A DNA stretch of 64,000 bases from Cristatella mucedo (Eukaryota; Bryozoa; Phylactolaemata; Cristatellidae). This document shows, piece after piece, positions 43,291 to 56,767 of this stretch (position 1 is its first letter; every line of letters starts with the position of its first letter). Under the pieces are notes generated by a model. The model ran no database searches. It was not told where the DNA came from and saw only the letters and a list, made by a program, of their open reading frames with translations. Made by a program: the position numbers and the translations under genes. The stretch is taken from assembly GCA_009760855.2 (NCBI GenBank), contig WPIO01000008.1, positions 10,610,001 to 10,674,000 of the forward strand, read 5' to 3'.

Positions 43291-44347
43291 AAAGAGCCGC
43301 AAGCTACGCAGCTCCTAGCAGTCATCTGAGCAGGCTGTCATTACAACACCACCTGGCATTCCAAGCCGACGGCCGCGCCGCCGCCTCGTTTCGTGTGACG
43401 AGCGCGAGCTGAGCGCGATTGCTCGGGCGATGCCGCCGTTCACGGTCCGCTAGCATTACATGACGAGATAAGCCACTCCAACGAGCGGGCTTATCTCAGT
43501 CTGCCGCACGCCGCTGCGGCGGACCAGCGCCAGGCGCCGCGGCTATTAACAGCCGGCGGCTGCTCGCTACCCCTGCGGCCGCCGCCGCCGCAGGAGGCGT
43601 GCGGGCGTGCCCGACCCGCGCTGAAGTACCTCCTGCAGCCGGAGGCGGCGCCTCGGAACCGCCGCCGCCTGCCAATAGCAGCTGCGCCGCTCTAGAGCAG
43701 GGTGCTTGGCCTGCCCAACCCACGAACGCGCCATACAAACGCGCCAGGCAGCACGCCGGCTGGCGCGACGGCAGAGAGGGAGCTACAATTCGCGGTGGAC
43801 GGATGACCGGGTGGGTGGGTGGGGGGGGGGGCAAAGGGTAAGCGCGGTCGGAAGGCGGCAGATGCTTCGGGGAACCGCTACAACTAACCCTCGCCCACTG
43901 GGTCATTAAAAATGGGTCGCCAAAAGGAGAGACGCGCGCGATAGATGGAGGTCCGTGCGCGTTCGGTCGCTGTCTGGCAGCGAGTCTCTCTCTCCCTCTC
44001 TCTGGTAAACTAAAGTATTACGGCTAGAGGTTGCGAGTCGATAGCAACGGTCGAGCGGCGATCGGCACGACGCGCAAATGCTGGAAGTGCCAATTACGAA
44101 AAAAGCAACCTCGGCGGCGGCGGCGGCGGCGCCCTCACCCGACGACGACGGATCTCCGGTCGGCGCGTAAACGCCGCCGCTCGGGAGCGCGCGCCGACGG
44201 TCGCGAACGCGCAGGCACACTAGCGCAAGCCCTGCTGCGACGGCCACACAGCGAGTGGCGCGGTCAAGGCTGAAACGGTGGCCACGACGCGCGGCAGCAG
44301 CCCTGCTTTTCCGCCACGACACACTTGAGTCAGAACTCATAAGGGAT
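43291..44347. other. GC- and CpG-rich intergenic, no gene seen
   Basis: No supported gene. A poly-G run lies near 43820-43830. Frames are Arg/Ala/Pro-rich and composition-driven. Confidence 0.5.
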
Positions 44348-44425
44348 AATCATAATAATAATAACAAGTCGCTAGTATAGCGCCCTAGGAAAACTCGATC
44401 CCTATAATAAGCAGTTTACAACTCG
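44348..44425 (-). mobile_element. LINE solo 3' tail (minus)
   Basis: An AAT-rich run, then GCGCCCTAGGAAAACTCGATC and the following bases: the minus-strand LINE tail. Confidence 0.65.
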
Positions 44426-45689
44426 CACCAAGAGAATCGGTGTCCAAGTGATGAGTGACACGCTGCACGGTGTCGAGCGCGTAAAAGCCATCGAGCATAA
44501 TGCATAGGCATGCACGCTAGAGAAAGCATGAATGCACTCATGGGCTCCCCCTGGTTAGTAAGACCTATGTACATGCACTGAATAACGCATAGATACGTAC
44601 GAAAATCAACGCAAGAGCACAGAAGACCAAGTTCACTCGGGCGAAGTGAAAGGTGACTGGAGAAGATACGTCTTTTGCTGCACCTCGAAGGATGCAAGGT
44701 CATTGCAGGCAGCGGCCGTACCCGGAAGCGATTTTTCGACTTTCGGTACATGCGAGCTGCAGGCTCGATCGCTAAAAGATTTCAATTTTTTTTTTGCGCG
44801 AGGGGAGTCAAGATGACTGAATACGGAGTGGCACCGCTCTAGGTAGGCTGCTGGTAGCGAGCGAAGTGCCCTGTACGCCAGGCAACCGAGGATCTCGCGA
44901 AGTCGATCCGATGCCTGGTAGGGAGCCAGCGGAGGGCAGGCAGACGTAAGTGGGGCGAGGCGCCATCAGCGCCGCTGACGACTCGCGGGGACGGGCAAGA
45001 AGACGCTGACGGCCTCGCTGACGCCGTGACGGCGAGCTGCCAAAGGCGGGCGCTTCGAGGCGGCGCGGCGTCAGCGAGTCGGCGAAGCGAAAAGCGGGCT
45101 CGGAAAGCGGGCTCCTCGCAACGGCGGCCGCGGCAAACGGCGCGGCACCCAGTGCTGGCGGTGAATGGCGGCGGTAGCGGGGGGGGGGGTGGCGGCGGCG
45201 TGCCGACCCGGAAGCTCGGGCTCCAGAAAGCTATAAAAATAAGCGCAATCCCCCCCCCCCAACGCAAAAGGACAGCACCCGAAACGCTCGCGTACGTGCG
45301 CCGCAGAGAGAGCGGCGCTAGTCGCGCGGCAACAGCTAACCTCGGCCGTCGTGCGCCGCTCTCGCGACTACGTCAAAACGGAGGCGGAGGCCACAGGCGC
45401 GAGGGCGGGCAAGGCGGCCTGAGCGCCGGCTAGACGGACGGCCAGCGCCGCGACGCACGGCGCGTCGTTCGCGATCGCCGTGTCGCAGGGACGAGCTCCG
45501 CCGATCCGTGCCGCGTTACGCACTCTGGATGGGCCGCAACGTCAGAGCGACTAACGCAGCCGCGACGTGCCCGGAGAGCGAGCGAGCGAGCGAGCGACGC
45601 TGCCCGCCCGCCCATTAACGAAAGAACGAGCGGCCTGTTGTTGACGCATACGGCACCGCCGGTTCCGGTCGCTTGCGGGCGAGTTTAGT
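44426..45689. other. GC- and CpG-rich intergenic upstream of ACT-3
   Basis: No supported gene. Poly-G at about 45181-45189, poly-C at about 45251-45260, and GAGC repeats near 45580-45597. Confidence 0.5.
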
Positions 45690-45825
45690 TTACACCCATA
45701 TTAGGATATAAATGGCGGCGCGGCTTGCCATATATGGGGATAGCCAGCCCATCCGCTTCCTGCGCCAGCCTTTTGTATATAAGGTTGGCGGCCCTCGACC
45801 TCCACGGTCACCTGTTTCGATTGCC
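45690..45825 (+). promoter_or_regulatory. ACT-3 core promoter with two CArG boxes
   Basis: An upstream CArG box CCATATTAGG is at 45696-45705. This is the sequence I know as the core of the vertebrate c-fos serum response element. The conserved CArG box CCATATATGG is at 45728-45737, 32 bases further on, about three helical turns. CCATCCGCTTCC follows at the position of the ETS-like block of ACT-1 and ACT-2, changed at one base. TATATAAG is at 45776-45783 and CACCTGTT at 45809-45816, 33 bases after the TATA box begins. Confidence 0.87.
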
Positions 45826-45861
45826 GTGCGCGTGGTGGTCTCTCAGACAGAGGTAGCATAA

Positions 45862-47347
<1,486 letters not shown>

Positions 47348-47377
47348 TCGAGCAAACAGCTTGTGTACTGTTTTGCT

Positions 47378-47383
47378 ATTAAA
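47378..47383 (+). terminator. Probable poly(A) signal ATTAAA, ACT-3
   Basis: ATTAAA lies 31 bases after the stop, directly behind TGTACTGTTTTG. An AATAAA at 47480-47485 could serve as a second, distal signal. Confidence 0.6.
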
Positions 47384-47485
47384 GGTGCCACTGACAATGC
47401 AGCACCTTGATTCACGAGAGACTTGGACATATCAAGTTGGCCCTGACAATATACTTTTTATACATTGTTGAACAGTTTAAATAAA

Positions 47486-48707
47486 CAAATGAATACTATT
47501 CAAATCTGGATGTATACAACTTGATGTTAGTATAGCCTAGCCCTAGCATTATTATTATTATCATTATTAGTTGCATGCCACACTCCAACAAAAATGGCTA
47601 GGTAAAAGAGACTAGCCAAGATTAGGCAAGCTAAGGGCCACTGACGTAAGCCACGTCAAAGGTTGTGGGGCCCAGGAGCCGAGAGTAGTCAGTTGTTCAA
47701 CTGTGTGTCTGGTCCACAGGATTTTAGTATTATTAGGCATCTTGCCGGCAATTTGGGCATCTTATGGGCAATTCAGAGGGATTTATGTAAAGATTACAGG
47801 ACTCATTTGTATCCCGAGATTAGATCCTTAGAGTCGAGCCTACTACTTAATTCAAGATCAGAAGTTCTCTTGACAGAGATAAGCCGAGGCAGCAATTACC
47901 CAACAGGCATAAGCTGCTTAAAACCTGTTGAGCTGGGCAATCCAGCAATCTATTATACCTGCCAGTGCTATCACTGCTGCATCGCTACCTGCGACCAGCA
48001 AACGTAGACGAAACTGCAACTTCATGCAAACGTATCAGCAAAAGCTAAGGATTAAGGAGAATATCGGTGAAATTAAAATGGTAGAATCACGAAGAAACAG
48101 GCAGAGAAGGTTCGCTGATACACAGCAGGATCAAATATGCATGGCTGCACAAGAATCGACCAGTGAATTCCGAAGTCAGGGATTTGCAGAGTAACAACGA
48201 CATATTAGTCTCCGAAGAAAAGCGAGGAACCACTAGGTTTGTTTTTGCGGGAGGGGCCTCAACTCTTCTTAGCAGGTGTCTCTTATGGATTCCTCTCCAA
48301 CCGAAACTCTGGATGCCCGAATGTCAGCTGCCCAATTAGTAGCTACCTTAATATTGGCTGGTACTCTTGCAGGCTCTGGCCTCTAGAATTAGGAATCTGC
48401 CAATTATTCTCGGCAAGCCCAGCCTCATGACAAGCGATCACGCTGCGTCAGAACAAACGCCTGAGGGAAAACCTAGGTGTGTTCGGTTCGGCTGGCCGAG
48501 AAAAGATGAGCATATCTCTAATCTGGGCTTGGCTATTGGCTTTCTTTCCGATCCGACTCCTCCTATAAGTCAGCTCACCTGAGGTATAAGTGTCAGTGCC
48601 CTGTGAGGCTGGGTGCGATATTTAAAAGTCTTCGTTTCGGCAGCCAAAAGTATGCAATGCAGTGACATTTTGTGTTAGCAAATATAACAGACGAAATGGC
48701 CTCATAG
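47486..48707. other. Intergenic after ACT-3, nothing recognised
   Basis: No supported gene. The frames at 47663-48194 have no known domain. A short ATT run lies near 47550. Confidence 0.5.
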
Positions 48708-48810
48708 TAATAATAGCATATTTGAAATAGCGCTCTAAGAGAACTCAATCTCTTTACAGGCACTTTGCATTTGCTGCAAAAGAAGCACGATCGAATGGTT
48801 CGTGGTGCTA
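48708..48810 (-). mobile_element. LINE group A, solo 3' tail (minus)
   Basis: AGCGCTCTAAGAGAACTCAA, TCTCTTTACAGGCACTTTGC and ATTTGCTGCAAAAG match the minus-strand group A tail. Confidence 0.75.
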
Positions 48811-49149
48811 CCCACCTCCTAGGTGTTCCCAGTCAACTCTTTTTTTAGGGGGTCTGTTAAGTACCATCCAAAAGTGGGGTCAAACATCACTCGTGAAAAT
48901 TATCCAGCGAGTTGGAGTTAGCTCGATCAAAGAATCAAAATCAAAGAATACAGCTTCCGGTGCCTTGTTAGTGCCTTTCTTTTCTATGTCTACGGTTTCG
49001 CGCTTCAGTTATTTTGGAAATTTTCATTTGTTGCTTTCAGGTGCATTAGAACTGCTTGCGGTGAGTGGTGGCTTTCTCATTAGAATACAATAATACTGCA
49101 CCGTTATGCTTGTAGTGCACTTTTGACGGCTAAACAGGTGTTGGCAGCG

Positions 49150-49279
49150 TCGTGCACATCCATCTTAGCTCACTTATTCGCATCGCACGATGCCCCGGAA
49201 TTTTTTAAGTAAAGTTTAGTACGTTAGGCACATGCCCAAACTAGAATCAGGCACAAATTGAGAATAGAGGCAAGCTGAG

Positions 49280-49365
<86 letters not shown>

Positions 49366-49460
49366 GGAGATGAAAGGGGGATGGCGTGGGCGAGGTAGAA
49401 AAGAAGAGACAGTGAGATGAAAAGGGGGAGGTAGGGAGGGAGGAGAGAGTTGGGAGATAG
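49150..49460. repeat. Dispersed repeat ending in (GA)n, relative of 58740-58935
   Basis: The stretch from about 49165 (TCGCATCGCACGATG), AAGTAAAGTTTAGTAC, AACTAGAATCAGGCACAAATT and GAGAATAGAGGCAAG aligns in order with 58770-58885. A pure (GA)n array follows at about 49283-49364, then a GGGA-rich stretch. Confidence 0.7.
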
Positions 49461-49565
49461 AGGGAATTGAGAAAGAGAGGGTGGTGAGTGACGTGTGCTC
49501 AAAAAGACGCTTCACGGCAGTGAAGGAATTTAGGGTCATCGGGTTGTTGATCAATAAAAAAGAGA

Positions 49566-49739
49566 AAATACTAGCTGATTTAACAGTCTCTTTTGTATAG
49601 TGGCAAAAGAGCCTTTACAGGTATCCCTGCCGCTCGCAGCGACGATACAGGATCTCCCACAGCAAGATTCGAACTCACGACCTCGGGACCTACGTCATGA
49701 AAAGCAACCGCCGTACTTAGTGTGCCATCACGGCTCACC
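49566..49739 (-). mobile_element. tRNA-derived SINE (copy 5, minus)
   Basis: Minus-strand copy of the 25671 family: tail ACTAGCTGATTTAACAG at the left, box B seen as AGATTCGAACTC at about 49667-49678, and head ending in CGGCTCACC at 49739. Confidence 0.85.
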
Positions 49740-50352
49740 TGTCTATGCGGCAGGGTCAAGACTCATAATCTATCTCATTCTAGTAGATCGGTTTTGGATG
49801 GGATTTGAACATCCCAAGTTTAAAAGTGGCATTGTTGGTGTGTGCAATGTATCTTTGCTACAGACGGGCGCCTGCAGATTGGCACCCACACAACCGAACG
49901 TCAGCACCGAATGCCGTGCCGACACCAGTCGCCACGCTTTTCGCCTCCGGCACGCAGGGGACCAGCGTCACCAGAGTTCTTGCGGTAGCGGTGTACCGCC
50001 TGTTGACACGGGTACCGCCAGGTTTGTTAGGTCGGCTCACATCGCCGTGGCTGTGAAGTACGGCTCGACCTTGCCCTCATCGAATCAGGCACTTCCGAAA
50101 AAAGACAGCACGGATAGAGGACGAGCCGAATTGTCACGACGCCAGCAAGCCTCTTCGGTCAGAACTCGCGGCGTCGCACGAGGCTAGCCAACGTTCAAGA
50201 TGACTTAGCGCTTCTGTCTAAATGACAGGATCGCCATCCCCCGCCCGAATGCTCTCTGATTTACGGTTGACAATAAGAAAGCATGAAAAAGGCCGCCAAA
50301 AAGTCAGAACTCACTGTCTACCTCCTGGCATTAGAAGAGTACCTTCTCTTAT
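49740..50352. other. Intergenic, nothing recognised
   Basis: No supported gene. Frames here have no known domain. Confidence 0.45.
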
Positions 50353-50480
50353 AATAATAATAATAATAAAAATAATAATGTACTTGGTAAAGAGTCCACA
50401 GAAAACTCAATCTCTTTCTAGGCGCTATACATTTGCTGCAAAGGGAAATGCAATTGAATAGTGAGTAATATCATTTTTCT
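50353..50480 (-). mobile_element. LINE group A, solo 3' end (minus)
   Basis: An AAT repeat followed by ACAGAAAACTCAATCTC, TTTCTAGGCGCTATACATTT and GCAAAGGGAAATGCAATTG, nearly the same as 1430-1530. Confidence 0.85.
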
Positions 50481-51309
50481 TTTATTTGAAAGACAGAGCG
50501 GTGGCCGTCTGCCGTGGAACTCAAAGCCGAAAGAGAATTTCGTTCGGAGAGGGGCAACGATACCGCAACCGCCAGCTTACCGATTCCGCATTATAACCGA
50601 TTGAAATCTATCGAGACTCCTCTGCCGTCGGCTTTCAGCACCGCGCTTTAATGCCCTTACTTTAAATATTACACTTATGACTCAAGCCGAGTCCCAGGGT
50701 ACTGTGTGAATGTTCATGTTGCTGCGAAGCTGCATCCGCCATGCCCGATTCGGTCGGCGACAGCAGGTATGCGGCGTACGACCGCAGCAGTTCCAGGCAA
50801 CTAGGGGGGGGGGACTCCCACGGGAGGAAACTACCAACCTCCCGCGTCCTTGGCAACCGGCGTGTGGATGATACTCTGTCCTACCTTTAGCTGCAGATGC
50901 AAGGGAACAGGAACAGTGGGAAGTAACAATCCATGTTGCTAAGTTAAACCCCAAATTTCATAGATAGATGGCCCACATTTTTATAGATTAATATCCAAGA
51001 CGCAGATAAAAAACCCGAGCACTGCCGATGTCCAATATCGACCGTCTTTTTAATCGCTCCCAAGCAAGCATACTTTCCAGCTATCCCAATGGCGACTTCG
51101 CAAAGCAAAGCATTTCTTCAAACTCTTGGTAGGTAAGATATAGCTGATTGGCGAAGCCATCTCCTCTTCACTGCCATACTGTTGGACTGCAACCAACACC
51201 TGCTCTCCTTCTCTCTCCTTCCTGCCTGTCTCCGTAGAACTAATAGCTAAATTTATCTCCCACGCTAGAAAGACCACTAGTCCTCTTGACTTTGCAACAC
51301 AATTTTGCG
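50481..51309. other. Intergenic, nothing recognised
   Basis: No supported gene. Confidence 0.45.
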
Positions 51310-52560
51310 TAATAATGTGCACAGACCGGCTGCTGTCCAGCATATCGAACATTGTAAATATTTCCTGGTTACAGGTGAACTCACTGCCCCTCTGAAAACA
51401 GCAATAGTCAGACGGCTCATTAAGAAGCCTACGCTAGATCTGGATAGCCTACGTACATTCGTTGCCTCCCTTTTGCCATTCTCATCCCAGACATTTGAAC
51501 AATCACTGGCCAAGCATCTAATAGATGTGTTAAGTTCATCAGATCTTGCTTGCAAGTTCCAATCGAGGTTTAGAGCTCGCCATAGCACAGAAACTGCTCT
51601 GCTTCGGGTTTTCAATTATACGAAAAACGCTGATCAGCATAGGACCTCTCTGCTGGTTTTCCTAGCTCTCCCAGAAGCGCTTGACACAATTAAATGACTT
51701 GTCTGTCAAATGGGGAGTCCTCACCTCCTTCTGGCCGATATCACAGCGCCAAAATATCAGTGCCTTTTATTTCTATGCCGAATGATAATCAGCTCTATCG
51801 TGCTTCGAACATTTCCGCCTAACCCTTACTCCTCGCCAGATTCACTTAAACCTAGTTCACGCGTTTGCGACATGACGTCTACATTACTACAGGTTTTTAC
51901 ATTCAGGATCATTGGCCTGCGTCCTTAATTGTGTGTGACTGGTACAAAACTCAGCCGCTCGTCTGGTCGGTTGTAATCGGCATAGCTGCCTTATCACATC
52001 ATTTCCGTCGAAGCTTCAATAGCTCACTATCAAGCATAGAATCGACTATAAGATCCTTTCTCTTGCTAGCAGGTCGTTTTACTAGTTTGCATCAGTCTAT
52101 CCATCCGACCTCCTAGCTCCTTCAGTTCGCTCTTGCACGACCCACTCCTTGGCATCCAGTTGTCTCACGATTCCTTGCACTAATTGAAATCTTGTGGTGA
52201 TCGAGCCTTCAGATCATGTGCACCGATATTCTGGAACTTGCTTCCAGCTTCTGGCACCACAGCAAAGACTTAGCATCATTTAAATCTCACCCAAGGACAC
52301 TTCTGTCCCGCTTTGCTTTCCCATCGCATCAGTGAACTTGTCTCTTTTAAAATGGATATCTCGCATGCATAGCTCTGCACGATTCAGTGTGAGCTACTAA
52401 CCAGGGGTTCTACTAAACGGCAGCATCGAGGGTCTTTTTGGGTGCTTTTGCATATGTTGGTCTAAGCTTGATAGCTTGCATGACATAGGCCCTTGGTTAG
52501 TTCTCTTGCACATAGGTGTAAAGCATCTGGATAGAGGGCTAGTTCTCATCGGGCTCTAGC
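51310..52560 (+). mobile_element. LINE group D, broken reverse transcriptase to 3' end
   Basis: The longest LINE remnant in the window. The frame 51305-51697 reads LKTAIVRRLIKKPTLDLDSL, then LAKHLIDVLSSSDLACKFQS and RFRARHSTETALLRV, the N-terminal half of a CR1/L2-type reverse transcriptase. ALPEALDTIK is at the site of the catalytic AFDTID motif. Later frames carry scattered C-terminal pieces, with TGTAAAGCATCTGGATAGAG at the 3' end. There are many frameshifts, so it is inactive. Confidence 0.88.
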
Positions 52561-52611
52561 TCCGTGTGTTACCCAGCACGATTGCTGGCTAATGTGCTAT
52601 AGTGAAACACG

Positions 52612-52720
52612 AGCACACACACAAACACACACACAAACACACACACACACACACACTCAAGCATGCACACACGCACACATATACACCTGCATGCACACAC
52701 ACAACACACACACCCCCACA
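52612..52720. repeat. (CA)n microsatellite, interrupted
   Basis: CA repeats with AAACA, TGCA and CCCC interruptions, from about 52612 to 52720. Confidence 0.93.
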
Positions 52721-54954
52721 AACGCACAGACAGATTGTGCCTCAGCACACGGCGGCCAAGCAAGCACGAACACATGCTTTTGTATCTGTTGTGAGTATGG
52801 GCACACACTTAAGCAAGCTAACCTACATGTGCACTACATGCAAATGCAGAAACGTTGCACGTGCTGATGCCACGGTTAAGCCCTCACAACAGTCGATTCA
52901 TATGCTGGACCTTAAACTCATGACTCCGACAGGGTCTAGTGGCCTAGAGGTTTCAGAAGACTAGACTGTAGCAGCCTCGGCAGCTCGGCATGATCGTGCA
53001 GCCTTGGCAAGCAGTATGTAGAACTTCCGGTCTGGCTCACGGCATCCTGCCGCCCCTCCTCTCACCACCCCCCACACGTGGTTTATGACTCCTAGTGCAA
53101 TCACTAAAGTCACTTTTGCCGGAACTGTATACGGTTTGCACCCAGTGAGAGGAGAGAGAGAGAGTGACATAAGGTAATGATTGAGGCCTGCCTTGTCGTC
53201 TAAAGAACAGACGGATTTATCATCTTTCACCCGGATCTTTTTTTTCTTTATCAGTCGTTGCAACAACAGCCGGTCCAGCTTCAGTAATACTGACATCTTC
53301 GATTGGTTTATTGGGACTCTTGAAGCAATCTTCGTTTGATTCACTCGATCTGAGAGAGTTAACTCATTGTTTGATCTGCTAATGAAGAGTCACACGGCTA
53401 TGCACCCCAGGCTTTGGTCATTGGGGCTTTGGTCAGGAGGACAAAACGCCCAGAAAACGCATAACAGAGATGCACAGATTTTCAAAAGTGACATCGACGT
53501 CTCATATTATTATCTGGCCATGAGAAAGGCCAGTTTGATTTTACGTAGAATTTGGTGCTACACTAATGAACGATACTATGCACAAGTAAATGCTTGATGC
53601 ACGAGCTGCCTTGCTGGACTTCGTATTACAACAGTCGAGGTCACTGTTAGCAATACTAACGGAGCAGCATTACTACCCTCGATGTCGGTGGCACACTGTC
53701 TCTGATGCAGGCCGTCGGTGCTCGGCCCTGAGCAATGGCCAGACGATGATAAGCACGCTCAGTCAGCGCTGACAGGTACAGAGGCGGAAAGCACTACTGC
53801 AGCGCTAAGCAGCTACACTGAAGCTACGTCGTTTAGTTCACAATTGATACATGCACCTACCTCCTCGGCTTTTACACGAGCAAATAGGGTGCAGTTAGCT
53901 ACTCCAAGAGCCAGCAGCAACTGGGGGGCGGGTAGGGTAGGGTAGGTGGCAGGACGCTCGGCCTAGGGAGGCTTTCCCTGCATTGCCGAGTACCAGCAAT
54001 GACTTCACCAGCAGCTCTCTAGTCAGCCAGAGCTGCTGGTCCTGACCCCTGACCCCTAGCCGACTGGAATGGCAGGCCAACTGAAAATACCGAAAATCGA
54101 TGGGCAGCTCAGTTCCCCGAAGAGGTCCGTGGCTTCGAGGCTGCTGACTCATGTCGACTTGTGGCTCGAAAATGAGGCCTCTGGGCAGGGGGGTAGGGTG
54201 GGGAGGGAAGGATTATGACATAATGCATGCCCACCAACGGCAGTCTGAGAGATGCCTTGCTGAGAGTCAAATTGCCCAGTGTGCTGCTCACGGTATGAGA
54301 AATGCCCGTGAGGAGGCGATGCAGCAGCAGCAGCAGACTGACCAGGCAGAGCCATCCACCCGGCAGCAGCAGCAGCTGCTTGGCTACAGCTCAGTAATGC
54401 AGCTACATCGACAAGGGGCGACCTGATCAGGAGGCAATCGATCGGGCTTGGAGGCCATGGCACGGCCAAGGTCGGTAGCAGTTGCTGTGGCTGGCTGTTA
54501 CAGTCGCAGAGCCAGCAGGGTAGCTCGGCCTACGTGACGTGCTAGTATTGAAGCCATCGTCGGCTCGTTTGGGCGGTCGAGGCAGAGTACGAGGGGAGTG
54601 GCAAGGACAATGAGCTCGCCGGGCCTACAAAGGTAGTAAACAAGGTCCAAGGCACCGACGTGGCCACCCGGCTGTCGGCTCAGATGCAGCAGCAGCTTGC
54701 AAGCACCGAGCGCCAGTTGGACTGAAACTGAAACTACCGAGCTACAAAAGAAACCACGAGCATGCCTATGCTCTTCTCACTAAGCATGCTGTACGAACGA
54801 ACATGCCCAGATAGATGACCTTATGGATTACTTCAGACATTAAACCGGGTAGGATTACCGAGCGAAAGGTTGCAAAAGCATACGAGTTTATAGCTACTTT
54901 CTTAAGAATGCTGACTTGCAAGTCTCTCTGCTAGTTCTGCCGAATCTCTTAATA
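52721..54954. other. Intergenic, nothing recognised
   Basis: About 2.2 kb without a supported gene. Small features: a GGGTA repeat at about 53930-53946, GCA-repeat patches near 54319-54337 and 54363-54378, and a short GA run at about 53148-53163. Confidence 0.5.
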
Positions 54955-55090
54955 GCTCTATTAACCATTGATGACGAAGTCCTTCTTGAGCGAATATTAT
55001 TATGCCTGGGCATCTCGGGCACTGCACTGCGATGGTGTATTTCACGTGCGGGAGATTTATGACCCTAGATGCTAATGGTCAGCCTTTCAA
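54955..55090 (+). mobile_element. Short LINE reverse transcriptase fragment
   Basis: The + strand reads TIDDEVLLERILLCLGISGTALRW at 54964-55036, matching the segment after the first catalytic motif of CR1/L2 reverse transcriptases. It ends within about 100 bases. Unlike 17333-18265, it has no inserted segment between DEVLLERI and GISGTALRW. Confidence 0.75.
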
Positions 55091-55597
55091 ATAGGCGGCG
55101 ACCCTGGGACTTCTCTTCTAGGTCAATTTCCCATTTCGGCAAACGGCTAAGGCGGCATAGCTTCTGCATGACACCGCGAGCTAGCACAGAGTTGGATGGA
55201 GCGATGCTCGACACAGAAAGATCCGGACCACAGCGGCCCGGCGGTGGGTGAGGCTGCGCTAGCAGTCGCGGTTCGAGTTGAGTTTCTCTGTCAAACGAGC
55301 GCTCGGGGGTTCGAGCAGTGTGTAGCCAGAGCAGAGCGGCAAGACGAGTGAACGCCAGCATTCGTCAATGCAGCAAGACAAAAAAAACTCGGCAGCATTG
55401 GTGTACGCTACCCGACAGCAGGACGGTTTCGTGGTTGTTCGGTGTTGTGGTTGTTCGGTGCGAAAACGCCACTCGACGGCTGACGAGCGAACGTGGGAAG
55501 CTGTGGGCACGGTTGAACCGACAGCCATGACCCACGGACTGCTCTCCAACCGCTCACGCCCCCCATCCGGCTGATCTGATTTTGCGGCCTCATTTGT
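55091..55597. other. Intergenic, nothing recognised
   Basis: No supported gene. Confidence 0.45.
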
Positions 55598-55735
55598 TTA
55601 GTGGCGGAGGAGCCTTAACGGCTGCTACCATCACTTGCAGTTGGCAATACACGTTCGTCCACTACAGGCTTCGAACCCGAGACCTCCAAGAGCGACCGCC
55701 TTACCTCCAAGGCTATAGCTGCTCGCAATCTGACT
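55598..55735 (-). mobile_element. tRNA-derived SINE (copy 6, minus), degenerate
   Basis: GGAGCCTTAACGGCTGCTAC, GGCAATACACG and box B as GCTTCGAACCC (about 55669-55679), ending near CTATAGCTGCTC. Related to 40615-40747 in its body. Confidence 0.75.
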
Positions 55736-56458
55736 CGGAACGCAGAAGTAGGCGACTGGAGGTTTTGCAAGCTTACGCTGACAGCGTCGAAGCGCCCACC
55801 ACGACTGTCCAAAAGTGATCTCGCCAGCACGGCGAAGCAAGTCTTCGAGCAAAAAGCCTGAAGGGGCAACGGGCTCGCAAGCCGATTCCGGCGTGTAGGG
55901 GGCGTGTTAACCCGGAAGCCAAGTCTCCAGAAAACGACTAATAAAGGAGCAGTTGGACGGACCTCGGGTCCCGTGGCTGGGCGAAACAAAACCTCAGACG
56001 TGCTCTCTCCAGAGTATATGGCGCTAGTCACGGCAGAAGCCTCGCCTCGGCCTCGCGGCACTGTTCTCTCTGAAACGTTCAAGCAGCGGCGGCCAGCGCA
56101 GGCTACGGCAAGGTCGAATTTACACGTGGAGAATTTCTCCCGCACCGCCGCCGCACCGACGATTGTCACATCGTTGACGAAAAGCAATTGGAAGATTTCA
56201 CGGTTGCTCAGCGGCACGCCGAGAGAGCGTTATCGGGGCAGCGTTCGTTTGCCGGGTACCGGGGATCCGTCAGTGCCCACGAAGGAAGGCAGCCAGCTCG
56301 GCGTCGGCTCTCAGCCCTGGCGCCTGACATTCGCTGCTCGCGTGCTTGGCGATCCTGCAGCCAGCGAAAATTCTCGAAGGCATCCTCGTAGTTGTAAAAC
56401 TGCACGGCCTGCGTTAGAGTAGCTGCAACAACAGCAGCGACGTGCCCAGAGAACTCAT
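55736..56458. other. Intergenic upstream of ACT-4, nothing recognised
   Basis: No supported gene. The frames here overlap and have no known domain. Confidence 0.45.
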
Positions 56459-56632
56459 GGTGAGCCGCGATGGCTCACTAGGTGAGGCGGTTGCTTTTCA
56501 CGACCCCGGTCCTCAGGTCGTAGGTTCGAATCCTGTGGTGGGCGATCCTGTATCGCCGCTGCAAGTGGTGGCGATAACCGTAATGGCTCTTCTGTCGCTA
56601 TACAAAAGTGGCTGTTAAATCAGTGAGTATTT
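56459..56632 (+). mobile_element. tRNA-derived SINE (copy 7), upstream of ACT-4
   Basis: The best-preserved copy: GGTGAGCCGCGATGGCTCAC, box B GGTTCGAATCC at 56523-56533, body GGGCGATCCTGTATCGCCGC, and tail CTCTTCTGTCGCTATACAAA followed by AGTGGCTGTTAAATCAG. It ends about 136 bases before the decayed CArG box of ACT-4. Confidence 0.9.
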
Positions 56633-56767
56633 TCTTAAGCGAAAACAAGGCGAGCGAGTGACATGGCTGAGCGCACCCACTGAAAACCTGTTTTGGCCGC
56701 TCACGAGGCCACCGGTTCTCCTTGCTGGCGGTCAAATTCAATTTGCACCAAAGTAATGGTGCTGACT

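Noticed and set aside
53930-53946. GGGTA repeats as an interstitial telomere tract
   Set aside because: Only three or so units, and not the TTAGGG type. Too short to mean anything.
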